Origin: Sulfurospirillum sp964441765
GTDB taxonomy: Bacteria > Campylobacterota > Campylobacteria > Campylobacterales > Sulfurospirillaceae
Length of the DNA stretch: 43,117 nt
Assembly (NCBI GenBank): GCA_964441765.1
Contig: CAYTVI010000009.1
Location: forward strand, 1-43,117
Reading direction: 5' to 3'
The notes beneath the pieces are model-generated. The model saw only the letters and a list, made by a program, of their open reading frames with translations. It did no database searches and had not been told where the DNA came from. Both the position numbers and the translations under genes were made by a program. This document shows, piece after piece, positions 24,990 through 33,163 of this stretch (position 1 is the first letter of the stretch; each line of letters opens with the position of its first letter).

Positions 24990-25135
24990 ACTTTTTGCAA
25001 AACTGCAAGAAGTCTAGACACGTTTCTAAAGCAAAACTCTAGAAACTACGTTAACACTGGGTTCTCTTCGGCAGAGTGCCTATACGCACCCTTGGTGCTT
25101 TTACTTCTTGCAAAGTGAGTTTTGCAAGAAGTCTA
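24987..25135. repeat. 149-bp MITE-like inverted-repeat element
   Basis: Terminal inverted repeats of 18 bases with one mismatch (24987-25004 and 25118-25135, beginning TAGACTT). Each end is itself a hairpin: 24988-24999 pairs with 25004-25015 with one G-U, and 25103-25114 pairs with 25120-25131. Inner stems include GTTTCTA/TAGAAAC and GCACC-CTT-GGTGC. The element is bounded by TA on both sides, as for Tc1/IS630-derived MITEs, and has no coding capacity. It fills the space between two convergent genes, supplies the acpS stop, abuts the other gene's stop, and would work as a two-way terminator. Confidence 0.65.
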
Positions 25136-26152
25136 TTAAGCACGAAAACAGACCATTTTAAAACGCTCTCCCATGAAAGATGGGTCTATAAGAATTTTTA
25201 CTTTGTTCATTTCGCTGTTATACGCTTTTTCGGAAACATTTTTTTGAAGCATTTCTAAAAGTTCTATCAATCCAAATTCAACCAATGCCTTCATCTGCGT
25301 CGCGTACATTTCTACCCTAGCACCACTTTTTTCAAACGCATCAATAAGATGGGTAAAATTAACATCATACGTGATATCTGATCGTTGGAAAAGTTCATAA
25401 AAAGGTTTTGATTCACGCAGATTTTGTTCAACCAAGGATGTAAGTGCAAAGAAAGGATAAACCTGATGTTTGTCATACACACGCAGTGAAAAGTCTTCTC
25501 GTGCCTCTGTGTCACCATAATCAAACGTTACAAATTCATAACGCTCGCAACTATCTTTGAGGGCTTTTGCAAAAGGGGCATACTCCAAACATAATTCTCC
25601 TTTACTAAGCCCAAAGGCTTTAGCCATTTCGCGTGTTTGTGCATCCATAGGCTTAAAGAGAGCTTCGTTCTTTTCAATGAAAAGCATCTCTTCACCCTTA
25701 ATGACTTCGCATGCGAAAGCATCAAAAATTTCATTGGCAACGATGAATGCTTCTTTACATGTAAATTCTTCCAAACTCTTTACATGTAAAAGCTGGATTG
25801 CATCACCAAAAGCTTCATGAAAATACTCTTTTTGCATAATTTGATTCTCTTCGAAAGGCTCGACAATGACAAATTGAAGGCTTTTAAGGTATTCGGATTT
25901 AAGTGAAAAGATAAATTGAATCATATCAGCAAGCAAATACCCCTTATGCGCTCCAATCTCCACAACACAACACGAAGAAGAGAGATAACCACTCTCAATC
26001 GTACGAAGAAGTTTGTTAGCAATACTTCCGCCAAAAAACATACTCGTACTCACCGCCGTATAAAAATCACCCTCTTTCCCAATGGTACGTTTTTTGGTGT
26101 AATACCCCTCTTTTTCATACAACCACGCATTCATGTATGCACTAAATTTCAC
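25136..26152 (-). CDS. SAM-dependent methyltransferase, MidA/NDUFAF7 (DUF185) family
   Basis: A 338-residue protein. Recognition rests on the N-terminal GYYTKKRTIGKEGDFYTAVSTS block, the SAM-binding VVEIGAHKGYLLADM strand-loop (about residues 64-78), and FIVANEIFDAFACEV. The eukaryotic relative methylates an arginine of complex I; bacterial roles are less clear. The GTG start overlaps the TolC gene by 11 bases, with AAGGA upstream. It has two palindrome copies 25 bases apart (25754 and 25779), read in different frames as FTCK and LHVK, within one short segment. Confidence 0.85.
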   Translation of the reverse strand: MKFSAYMNAWLYEKEGYYTKKRTIGKEGDFYTAVSTSMFFGGSIANKLLRTIESGYLSSSCCVVEIGAHKGYLLADMIQFIFSLKSEYLKSLQFVIVEPFEENQIMQKEYFHEAFGDAIQLLHVKSLEEFTCKEAFIVANEIFDAFACEVIKGEEMLFIEKNEALFKPMDAQTREMAKAFGLSKGELCLEYAPFAKALKDSCERYEFVTFDYGDTEAREDFSLRVYDKHQVYPFFALTSLVEQNLRESKPFYELFQRSDITYDVNFTHLIDAFEKSGARVEMYATQMKALVEFGLIELLEMLQKNVSEKAYNSEMNKVKILIDPSFMGERFKMVCFRA

Positions 26153-27329
26153 GCTCCATCCTTGCGCTCAGTTCTAAAAGTAAAAGTTGTTTTTCACACT
26201 CTAAAATCGCTTCATCAAGTACAATTGACTGATAGGAGTTCTCTAAAGTTTGGACATCGTAGATGGTTTTATCGCCCGCTTGAAGACCCTCTTTGGTCGA
26301 AACAATTAAAGAAGCGTACAACGCCGCATCGCGTTTTGAAAGGGCTATTTTTTGCTCCAAAAACAAGAGCTGTTTGCGAGTGTTTTCATACAAATGCTTC
26401 TCTGTTCGCTTGGTATCTTCGAGTAAAACCTGCGATTTGAGATAATCTAACTTTTTACTTTCAATATTTTTTGCACGATTGATATCAAAAAGTGGCATCG
26501 AAACTTTTAAGCCATAGCTTGTGTATTCATTATCACGCTTGGTAAGAGCATCGTTATCGCTCTTATAATAGCCAGCGACTAGAGAAACGGAGGGCAAATA
26601 CGAAGAGAGTGCCAAAGACTTAAGATGCTCACTTCTGTGAAGTCCTGCCTCACTTTGCGCGATAAGCAAAGAGTGCTTGGTGTATGTATTTTCATCGACC
26701 AAAACAAATGTTGGAAGATTTACATGTAAAGGATTCATGTCGCTGATATTTGCAAAGCGCATTTTTTGGTTTTCTAAATTCGTTTGTAAATCAAGAAGGG
26801 TTTTTTCCTGTGTATTTTGCGCAAGCAAGGCTTGGTCTAAGAAGCTACTGTCTATCAACCCTCGCTCAAACTGCTCACGTTTGCGCATCACATCAATGGC
26901 ACTATTTTGGATTAAAAACTGCTGTTTTTCGATTTGAAGTCTCTGTTTTTGGAGTAAAAGAAGTGCATTCATCGCCTCTTTGAGAAGATTTTGCTCTTCT
27001 AGCTTTGTGCTTAGTTCCAAAAAAGCACGATTGGCTTTGGCATAAGCAATCGCGTAGTAAATACCACCGCTTTTAAAAATAGGCTGTTCTAGGGTAATCG
27101 CATAAAGAGTGGTTTTAGCGTTTGTTCCTAGTTGGTCATTAGTGGTATTGCTCCATGAACCCATCACTGGATTAATCCAATTAAATTCTAAGATATCACT
27201 TTCAATGCTATTTTTTTCTTTTTGAAGGCGTAGGCTCTCTTGTTTCAAAGAAGACAGAAGAGTTTCTTGCTCACCAAAAAGTGGCAAGAAACTCAAAAAT
27301 AAAAAACTATAACAGTGCTTGAATCGCAC
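26142..27329 (-). CDS. TolC-family outer membrane efflux protein
   Basis: A 395-residue protein with a signal peptide (about 1-19, ending PLFGEQ) and two repeats of long helices and beta-hairpins typical of the OEP family. The GLKVSMPLFDINRAKNIESKKLDYLKSQVLLED region and the C-terminal LQAGDKTIYDVQTLENSYQSIVLDEAILECEKQLLLLEL region carry the diagnostic pattern. It would form a trimeric exit duct. No inner-membrane pump or adaptor is adjacent, so the partner is elsewhere. Overlaps with both argD (23 bases) and the methyltransferase show it is in a tightly packed operon. Confidence 0.88.
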   Translation of the reverse strand: MRFKHCYSFLFLSFLPLFGEQETLLSSLKQESLRLQKEKNSIESDILEFNWINPVMGSWSNTTNDQLGTNAKTTLYAITLEQPIFKSGGIYYAIAYAKANRAFLELSTKLEEQNLLKEAMNALLLLQKQRLQIEKQQFLIQNSAIDVMRKREQFERGLIDSSFLDQALLAQNTQEKTLLDLQTNLENQKMRFANISDMNPLHVNLPTFVLVDENTYTKHSLLIAQSEAGLHRSEHLKSLALSSYLPSVSLVAGYYKSDNDALTKRDNEYTSYGLKVSMPLFDINRAKNIESKKLDYLKSQVLLEDTKRTEKHLYENTRKQLLFLEQKIALSKRDAALYASLIVSTKEGLQAGDKTIYDVQTLENSYQSIVLDEAILECEKQLLLLELSARMEREI

Positions 27330-28494
27330 GTTCTAACCTTTTTATACCTTCATCCATCTCTTCTTTACTGATGGTAAGTGGGGGAAGCAAACGTAAGGTA
27401 TTTTTACCCGCTTTAAGCACGAGTACACCGTGTTCAAATGCTTTTTTGATGATATTTGCAAGTGTGTCACTATCTTTACAACGCAATCCTCGCATCAATC
27501 CTAAACCTTCCACACTTTCAAACATTTGAGGATATGCCAAACACAAAGCTTTGAGCTTTTCTTCAAAGTAAATGAGCGCTTCATCCAACATCCCACTTTG
27601 CTTGTAACTCTCTAAAATTTCCAAAACTTCTATGCCAGCGCGTGTAGAGAGAAAGTTTCCACCAAAGGTACTGCCATGATCTCCCGCCTCAAAGATATCT
27701 TTATGCTTCGTAATCACCGCTCCAATAGGCACACCACCCGCTAAACCTTTAGCAAGCGTAATGATATCTGGCTCAATGTCGTACAAGGATGTCGCTAAAA
27801 ATTCACCGCTTCTAAAAACACCGCTTTGTACTTCATCGATGATGAGCAAAATCTCTTTTTCTTTTAAAAACTGTGCCAAATCTTGAATCTCTTGCTTCGC
27901 AAACGCTTTAACGCCACCCTCACCTTGCACAAGTTCTATCATCACTGCGACGGTTTCATCATCAATGCTGTTGTATAAATCAGCGATGGCTTTCGTGTAA
28001 GAAAATCCTTCAGGATAAGGGGCAAAGGCGCTTTTGTGAAAACTCTCCTGTCCTGTTGCTTTGACCGTTGTGATGGTACGCCCATGAAACGAGTGCTCTA
28101 AGGTCAAGACTTTATATTTTTTGTTGGCAAACTTTTTTTCACCGTATTTTCGTGCCAGTTTAATAGCCCCTTCATTAGCTTCCGCTCCAGAATTTCCAAA
28201 AAAGACCGCCACATCAAACCCTGCAAGTTCATTGATTTTCTTAGCTAACTTTGCTTGCGGTTCTATCATGTACAAATTTGAAGTGTGAATGAGATGACGG
28301 GCTTGCTCAGCGATAGCATCAGCTAAACGCATATTGCCATGCCCAACACTTACCACACCAATTCCACTGGTAAAATCGATATAATCTTTGCCATTTTCAT
28401 CAAACAATGTAGCATTCATACCGTGCTTAAAATTAACATAATTGCGAGCATACGTCTGTAAAACGAACTCTTTATCCATTGCTTCTAAATTCAT
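27307..28494 (-). CDS. argD: Acetylornithine aminotransferase
   Basis: A 395-residue PLP-dependent class III aminotransferase, fourth enzyme type of arginine synthesis. It has FTSGIGVVSVGHG, NSGAEANEGAIKLARKYG, HSFHGRT, DEVQSGVFRSGEF, and the PLP lysine in ITLAKGLAGGVPIG. It may also act as succinyl-diaminopimelate aminotransferase, as in many bacteria. AGGAG precedes the ATG. It reads into the TolC gene with a 23-base overlap. Confidence 0.93.
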   Translation of the reverse strand: MNLEAMDKEFVLQTYARNYVNFKHGMNATLFDENGKDYIDFTSGIGVVSVGHGNMRLADAIAEQARHLIHTSNLYMIEPQAKLAKKINELAGFDVAVFFGNSGAEANEGAIKLARKYGEKKFANKKYKVLTLEHSFHGRTITTVKATGQESFHKSAFAPYPEGFSYTKAIADLYNSIDDETVAVMIELVQGEGGVKAFAKQEIQDLAQFLKEKEILLIIDEVQSGVFRSGEFLATSLYDIEPDIITLAKGLAGGVPIGAVITKHKDIFEAGDHGSTFGGNFLSTRAGIEVLEILESYKQSGMLDEALIYFEEKLKALCLAYPQMFESVEGLGLMRGLRCKDSDTLANIIKKAFEHGVLVLKAGKNTLRLLPPLTISKEEMDEGIKRLERAIQALL

Positions 28495-28531
28495 ACTTTT
28501 CTCCTATAAAAATCGCAATTATAGCGCATCG

Positions 28532-29140
28532 CTACCCAATTTTTGGCAAATGCCACTGCTTGTAGTAAGCCAATAAACGAAGTCCTACCCCAAAACCAAA
28601 CACACCCATCAATGGAATGACCCCTAAGAGCTGGTAGTGATGCAAAACAAATAAAATAGCACCCACCAATAAAGCCACCGTGCCATAAAATTCACTCACC
28701 AATAAAATCGGCACACGGTTAAGAAGAATATCACGCATGACACCCCCACCAACAGCTGTTAAAAGGGCTAAAAGGATGACACCAAAAAAATTAAACTCCG
28801 CTTGCAGTCCAACCAATGCCCCAGAAATAGCAAACGAAACAAGCCCCAAGGTATCTGAGATGATAAAATAAAACTTCTTTTCAATCTCATCTTTGTGGTG
28901 TAACTTTAAAGCAATACTTAACACCAACACGATAACGACTAAGAGTGTAGGAGAAAGATGCGTAAAGGTATATGGAGCACGGTCTGCTATCGTATCTCGA
29001 ACAATTCCCCCGCCAAGGGCTGTTAAAAATGAGGCGATAAACACCCCTAATAAATCAAGTCGTTCTTTGACCGCCACGTAAAAACCACTGAGCGCAAACG
29101 CAATCGTTCCCAAAACCTCTGCCACCAACAATTCATCCAT
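28532..29140 (-). CDS. TRIC-type cation channel family membrane protein (UPF0126/YicG)
   Basis: A 202-residue polytopic protein made of two homologous three-helix halves. Each starts with a GT(I)AFALSG- or SFAISGAL-like segment and carries the TALGGGIVRD / TAVGGGVMRD signature. Bacterial TRIC homologues form trimeric potassium-permeable channels. AAGGAG lies before the ATG. It overlaps the end of ruvX by eight bases and is cotranscribed with it. Confidence 0.9.
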   Translation of the reverse strand: MDELLVAEVLGTIAFALSGFYVAVKERLDLLGVFIASFLTALGGGIVRDTIADRAPYTFTHLSPTLLVVIVLVLSIALKLHHKDEIEKKFYFIISDTLGLVSFAISGALVGLQAEFNFFGVILLALLTAVGGGVMRDILLNRVPILLVSEFYGTVALLVGAILFVLHHYQLLGVIPLMGVFGFGVGLRLLAYYKQWHLPKIG

Positions 29141-29540
29141 GCTGGCTCCTTAAAGAAAGTACATAACGCTCCAAGATCACCTTTGCCGCCATCGAATCAA
29201 CACGTCCATCGCGTTTTTGCTTTACAACGCCTTGCATCATCTCTTTGGCTTCCACGCTTGAGCCATACTCATCTTGATACACAACCTCTTTATTAAAACG
29301 CAACAAACTCACAAAATGTTTAATGCGCCGTTGCATCTCTTCGCTACTGCTTCCGCTTTTAGGCAATCCAACCACAAGACATTCAATCCCCCACTCCTCT
29401 AAAAAAGTGTCCACATCGCGTGCGGCTTGGTCACGGTTTTGTCGGTGTATCGCTTCATAAGGGGTGACAATATCTGCATTTAAACACAAAGCAACACCTA
29501 TGCGTTTAAGCCCGATATCAATACTTGCCATTTTTTTCAC
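29133..29540 (-). CDS. ruvX: RuvX/YqgF-family RNase H-fold nuclease
   Basis: A 135-residue protein of the YqgF family: the ASIDIGLKRIGVAL catalytic strand with its Asp, CLVVGLPKSGSS, and the DEYGSSVEAKEMM segment with DSMAAKVILERYV at the end. It is proposed to resolve Holliday junctions or process pre-16S rRNA. GTG at 29540 has AGAG seven bases upstream; ATG at 29531 is the alternative and would shorten it by three residues. Confidence 0.92.
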   Translation of the reverse strand: MKKMASIDIGLKRIGVALCLNADIVTPYEAIHRQNRDQAARDVDTFLEEWGIECLVVGLPKSGSSSEEMQRRIKHFVSLLRFNKEVVYQDEYGSSVEAKEMMQGVVKQKRDGRVDSMAAKVILERYVLSLRSQHG

Positions 29541-29616
29541 TGCTTCACTCTTTGATTTGAATATAAGCTTTTATTGTACCGCAGATTGATTTAAAAGCTT
29601 TACATGTAAAAGGGTT

Positions 29617-30420
29617 TTATAGTACGGAACTTAGCATTTTAAGACTAAGTGCCATGAGTAATAACGCAAAGATTTTTTTGAGCTTACCAACCGGTAAACG
29701 GTGTGCCATCTTCGCACCAAAAGGCGCTGTAAAATAGCTCATAATCGAGATTAAGACCACACCGGGGAGATAAACAAATCCCAACATCATCTCCTCCGTA
29801 TTGGAAGTACGCATCATTCCGTTTAAAATATACCCCAACGTTCCTGCAATGGAGAGAGGAAAACCAATAGCTGCGGATGTGGCTATCGCTTTTTTGAGGT
29901 CTACATTTTGCCAAATCAAATATGGAACAGTGAGTGAACCTCCACCAATGGAAACTAACGCGGAGATAATCCCTATGAGTGAGCCAACACTAAAGAGTGA
30001 TGTTGGGCTTGAGAGTTCACGGCTTGGCTTTGGCTTCTTATCGATTGCCATTTGAATCGAAACATACGCCATAAAAATAGCAAAAAAGAGAGCAAGCTGA
30101 GCAGATTTTAAATACGCCGCCAAAAAGGTTGCGGCAAAGGTTCCAATAATAACGCCACCCGCCATCACTTTGACCACATCCCACATCACCGCACCTTTTT
30201 GATGATGCGCTCGCATACTAGCAAATGAGGTCACGACAATAGACGCCATCGACGTTCCCAGTGCCATATGAATCACTTGTTCAACAGGAATACCTTGCGC
30301 TAAAAAAATAGTTGTCAGTACTGGCACCATAATGCCCCCACCACCAATGCCTAGTAAACCCGCCATAAAACCAACCACAACGCCCAGTACCAAAAATGCA
30401 AGAATCCACTCAAATCCCAT
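29617..30420 (-). CDS. TauE/SafE (TSUP) family anion transporter
   Basis: A 267-residue membrane protein with about eight helices. It has the family's duplicated glycine signatures: GFMAGLLGIGGGGIMVPVL near residue 18 and IGIISALVSIGGGSLTVPYL near residue 148. The family moves sulfite, sulfoacetate, thiosulfate or similar anions; the substrate cannot be read from sequence. AAAGGA precedes the ATG. Palindrome copies lie 18 bases before the start (30438) and seven bases after the stop (29599). Confidence 0.92.
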   Translation of the reverse strand: MGFEWILAFLVLGVVVGFMAGLLGIGGGGIMVPVLTTIFLAQGIPVEQVIHMALGTSMASIVVTSFASMRAHHQKGAVMWDVVKVMAGGVIIGTFAATFLAAYLKSAQLALFFAIFMAYVSIQMAIDKKPKPSRELSSPTSLFSVGSLIGIISALVSIGGGSLTVPYLIWQNVDLKKAIATSAAIGFPLSIAGTLGYILNGMMRTSNTEEMMLGFVYLPGVVLISIMSYFTAPFGAKMAHRLPVGKLKKIFALLLMALSLKMLSSVL

Positions 30421-30453
30421 ACTTTTTCCTTTATCTCTTTACATGTAAAAGCA

Positions 30454-31245
30454 TTATGTTCTCACAATTCGTCCATTTTGAATGACAATTTTTCCTAAAC
30501 ATTCGTATTCAAAAACTTTGTCAGCAAATTTTGCCACTGCTTCATGGTAGAGTGGTTGTGTTTCACAATAGACTAAAAAAGGGTCACTATTTTTAGGAGA
30601 CCTCTGCCCATAAAGTGCCACGAACGCATCAATATCGTACAGTGGCTCTGCTAAGCCTTTGGCTAAAAGCATATTCGTTCCCTCACTCTCACCCAGACGA
30701 TGTGGCAAAACATAAATCTTTTTTCCCATCGCTTGCGCATAAGCCACGCTATGCATCGTACCGCTTTTTAAATCCGCTTGTGTCACAACAAGCGCATCAC
30801 CAAGAGCGACAATCAATGCATTACGAAGCGGAAAATTCCATTTTAAAGAGGGTTGCCCTGCCTCAAATTGACTGAGCACTAAACCCTTCGTTTCTATCTC
30901 TTGAATCAGCGTACTATTGATGGAGGGATAACGCACATCAAGGCCTGTACCCGCTACCATAATTGTATTGTCTACGCCAGCGCCACGATGGGCTAAGGCA
31001 TCAACGCCCATAGCTCCTCCACTGACAATACAAACACCGGCATGAGAGAGTTTTTGAGCGATAAGATGTGTGTAGCTTTTTGTATAGGCTGTTGGTGCTC
31101 GTGTACCTACAATAGAGATTTTTGGTTTTTGAAGAAGCTTGGTATTGCCAATATAAAAAAGTTTAGAGGGGATAGATTTCATCCCCATGCAAAACTCGGG
31201 TAGTGTTTCAAAACATTTAATAGCGCAACTTGCCTCAGAGTTCAT
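30454..31245 (-). CDS. dprA: DNA-processing protein DprA
   Basis: A 263-residue single-strand DNA-binding RecA loader needed for natural transformation. The Rossmann-like DprA core has ISIVGTRAPTAYTKSY, IVSGGAMGVDALAHRGA, GTGLDVRYPSIN, and FPLRNALIVALGDALVVTQADLKSGTMHSVAYA. A short C-terminal extension replaces the full winged helix. ATG at 31245 is preferred; an ATG at 31266 is possible but adds residues with no counterpart in relatives. Its start lies inside the end of the deacetylase gene. Confidence 0.93.
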   Translation of the reverse strand: MNSEASCAIKCFETLPEFCMGMKSIPSKLFYIGNTKLLQKPKISIVGTRAPTAYTKSYTHLIAQKLSHAGVCIVSGGAMGVDALAHRGAGVDNTIMVAGTGLDVRYPSINSTLIQEIETKGLVLSQFEAGQPSLKWNFPLRNALIVALGDALVVTQADLKSGTMHSVAYAQAMGKKIYVLPHRLGESEGTNMLLAKGLAEPLYDIDAFVALYGQRSPKNSDPFLVYCETQPLYHEAVAKFADKVFEYECLGKIVIQNGRIVRT

Positions 31246-32374
31246 TGAGATAGACCATCTCGACATCGCGCACTAACTCTTTAGAATCACGCAAGACTTC
31301 TAGGGTATTTTTATGGGGATGCCCAATGGCAATTGCGTAGCCATTTTTTTTCGCTTTTGAAACCGCTAGTTGCAGTTGTGTTCTTATTTCACTTTTATTT
31401 AAAGAGTTATCTAAAAAAACATCGCGTGAGTATAAAAACATATTATGCTTTTTTGTCACTTCAGGCGCTTTTGAATTTCCAATCGTTCGGCTATCCACAA
31501 AAACAAGTTCATTGGCTTTCATAATACCAATCAGCTTATCCATCGCTTCATAATGCGCTGTAAAATAACCACCCGTGTGATTGTTATAATAGGTAATGTG
31601 CGGGAACAACGCTTTGATGCGCTTAATACGCTTTTCAATCGTTTCATACGAATCGGTTGTGTTTAAAGTATCTTCTTCAGGCCGTGAAAAATACTTTGCC
31701 TCAAGAGGGAGATGAATCATGGCAAATGGAAATTCGTGAGAAAGACGAACCGTTTCAGGGTGACCTTTTGTAGGTGGGAAAAAGGCAGGTGTTACCTTGT
31801 ATGGAATCTCTTTCATCATGCGTGTTTGCCACGGGAAAGAGACATCATCAATAATAATGGCTAATTTGGGTGTTGTTCCAGGAGGATACTTTTTACGAAT
31901 CACTTCGCTGGGCTTATAATTGGCAGGCTTTTCTTCTTTGAGGTAGTTTTTATACTCGTGAACTTCGGAGAGTTCATGGGTTTTATTGTCATCTTCATGA
32001 TGCACAACAGGCTTTACGCTCTCTTCTGGTTTTTGAGCCGTTGTTGTTGCATTTTTTTCATCGATGCTAGGTTCGTTGTGCGTCAGATTTGCTTCAGGGA
32101 TGACAGGCAGTGTCGCAAGCCTTGCTTTTTCATCTTCTAGCATCTGTTTCATTTTGCGCATCAATTCTTCTGTTGAAGCTTGAGGTGCTTGTTGCTCTAC
32201 TTTTTTAACCGTTGCATGACGATAAGCATCAACGTACATGTAAAGACTCGTCACAACAAGAGGGACAATAAATGCCACTAAAAAGATGAGTGCGTATTTA
32301 CGAAAAAAAACATTTCTGGGTTGATGATGGTGCCCAGAGTCACCTTTAGAGTCTCTTTCCTTACTTTTCTTCAC
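31235..32374 (-). CDS. Divergent polysaccharide deacetylase family protein
   Basis: A 379-residue protein. It has a basic N-terminus, one membrane anchor at about residues 29-48, an acidic/Pro-rich periplasmic linker (50-165), then a divergent polysaccharide deacetylase domain (YibQ/DUF610) from about 168: LAIIIDDVSFPW, FAMIHLPLEAKYFSRPEED, NNHTGGYFT, and YAIAIGHPHKNTLEVL. The Asp pair and late GHPH motif suggest hydrolase chemistry on a cell-wall glycan; substrate unknown. It lies 12 bases after minE and overlaps dprA, in an operon conserved in the phylum. Confidence 0.85.
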   Translation of the reverse strand: MKKSKERDSKGDSGHHHQPRNVFFRKYALIFLVAFIVPLVVTSLYMYVDAYRHATVKKVEQQAPQASTEELMRKMKQMLEDEKARLATLPVIPEANLTHNEPSIDEKNATTTAQKPEESVKPVVHHEDDNKTHELSEVHEYKNYLKEEKPANYKPSEVIRKKYPPGTTPKLAIIIDDVSFPWQTRMMKEIPYKVTPAFFPPTKGHPETVRLSHEFPFAMIHLPLEAKYFSRPEEDTLNTTDSYETIEKRIKRIKALFPHITYYNNHTGGYFTAHYEAMDKLIGIMKANELVFVDSRTIGNSKAPEVTKKHNMFLYSRDVFLDNSLNKSEIRTQLQLAVSKAKKNGYAIAIGHPHKNTLEVLRDSKELVRDVEMVYLNEL

Positions 32375-32386
32375 ACTTTTTACCGA

Positions 32387-32626
32387 TTACTTTCCAAGGA
32401 CAATTTCAACTTCAAGCAACTCAATATTTTGATTGTTGTGTGAAGTAATTTTGACATCTTCTACTTTTGTATATTTTTTTATAACCGCAATCAAATCGTT
32501 GCGTAAATCATCTAAATAAGGAAGTTTACAGCTCGCACGTTCATGGGAAAGCATAATGGTGAGTCTGTCTTTTGCCACACTTGCCGTGCTTTTTTTACGT
32601 CCAAAAAGCGTATCTAGTAAACTCAT
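32387..32626 (-). CDS. minE: Cell division topological specificity factor MinE
   Basis: A 79-residue protein that stimulates MinD ATPase and positions the division site. It has an N-terminal amphipathic MSLLDTLFGRK membrane helix, the MinD-contact region AKDRLTIMLSHER, and the C-terminal dimerisation domain YTKVEDVKITSHNN. Length is normal. It overlaps the end of minD (ATGA). Confidence 0.95.
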   Translation of the reverse strand: MSLLDTLFGRKKSTASVAKDRLTIMLSHERASCKLPYLDDLRNDLIAVIKKYTKVEDVKITSHNNQNIELLEVEIVLGK

Positions 32627-33081
32627 TTGAATATCCCTTTGAGGGTTGCTAAAAGACCTTTTTTAGCACGAATATCTAANNNNNNNNNNNNNNNNNNNNN
32701 NNNNNNNNNNNNNNNNNNNNNNNNNNNNNNNNNNNNNNNNNNNNNNNNNNNNNNNNNNNNNNNNNNNNNNNNNNNNNNNTTCTCTTTTTTTAAAATATCT
32801 TTATCTTTCGTCTGGCTCGCAGGTAAAAAATAGAGTGACTTTGATTTTTTGTCATTAATCAGCGCTTGCGCTAAATTGCAACGACCTTCCATCACATCAA
32901 CCACATCATATACGATGCGATTTTCAAGCCCTAAAATCATATCAAGATTTCGAAGTCCTATATCAAAGTCAATCGCAACAACTTTTTTTCCCAAATTTGC
33001 AAGTCCAACGGCAAGGTTCGCAGTCGTTGTTGATTTTCCAACACCGCCTTTACCTGACGTTACAGTGATCACTATACCCAT
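32623..33081 (-). CDS. minD: Septum site-determining ATPase MinD (interrupted by an assembly gap)
   Basis: The N-terminal 100 residues (deviant Walker A SGKGGVGKST, then DFDIGLRNLDMILGLE) and the C-terminal amphipathic membrane-targeting helix (KKGLLATLKGIFK) are clear. Between them lie 100 N. The apparent length is 152 residues against about 265-270 for the family, so some 0.4-0.5 kb of real sequence replaces the N run. The gene is not a pseudogene on this evidence. MinD recruits MinC and oscillates or polarises with MinE. Confidence 0.9.
   Translation of the reverse strand: MGIVITVTSGKGGVGKSTTTANLAVGLANLGKKVVAIDFDIGLRNLDMILGLENRIVYDVVDVMEGRCNLAQALINDKKSKSLYFLPASQTKDKDILKKEXXXXXXXXXXXXXXXXXXXXXXXXXXXXXXXXXXLDIRAKKGLLATLKGIFK
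32680..32779. other. Assembly gap of 100 N
   Basis: Exactly 100 unknown bases, the usual placeholder for a gap of unknown size. Judging from the missing part of MinD, the true distance is longer (about 0.4-0.5 kb), so downstream coordinates are provisional. Confidence 0.97.
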
Positions 33082-33120
33082 ATAACCTCTTTAAATGTTT
33101 GTATCAAGTGCGTATCGATA

Positions 33121-33146
33121 CCAAGGAAAAATTTAATTTTCCTTGG
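33121..33146 (-). terminator. Terminator candidate after ilvC
   Basis: A 10-bp perfect stem (CCAAGGAAAA / TTTTCCTTGG) with a six-base loop between ilvC and minD. The minus-strand tail is not T-rich, so it may only attenuate. A GTATCGATAC palindrome (33112-33121) adjoins it. Confidence 0.45.
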
Positions 33147-33163
33147 CACATACCTTATAAATT

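Noticed and set aside
32627..33085. Plus-strand reading frames across minE/minD
   Set aside because: They are shadows of minD and include the N run; the minus-strand product has all MinD motifs.
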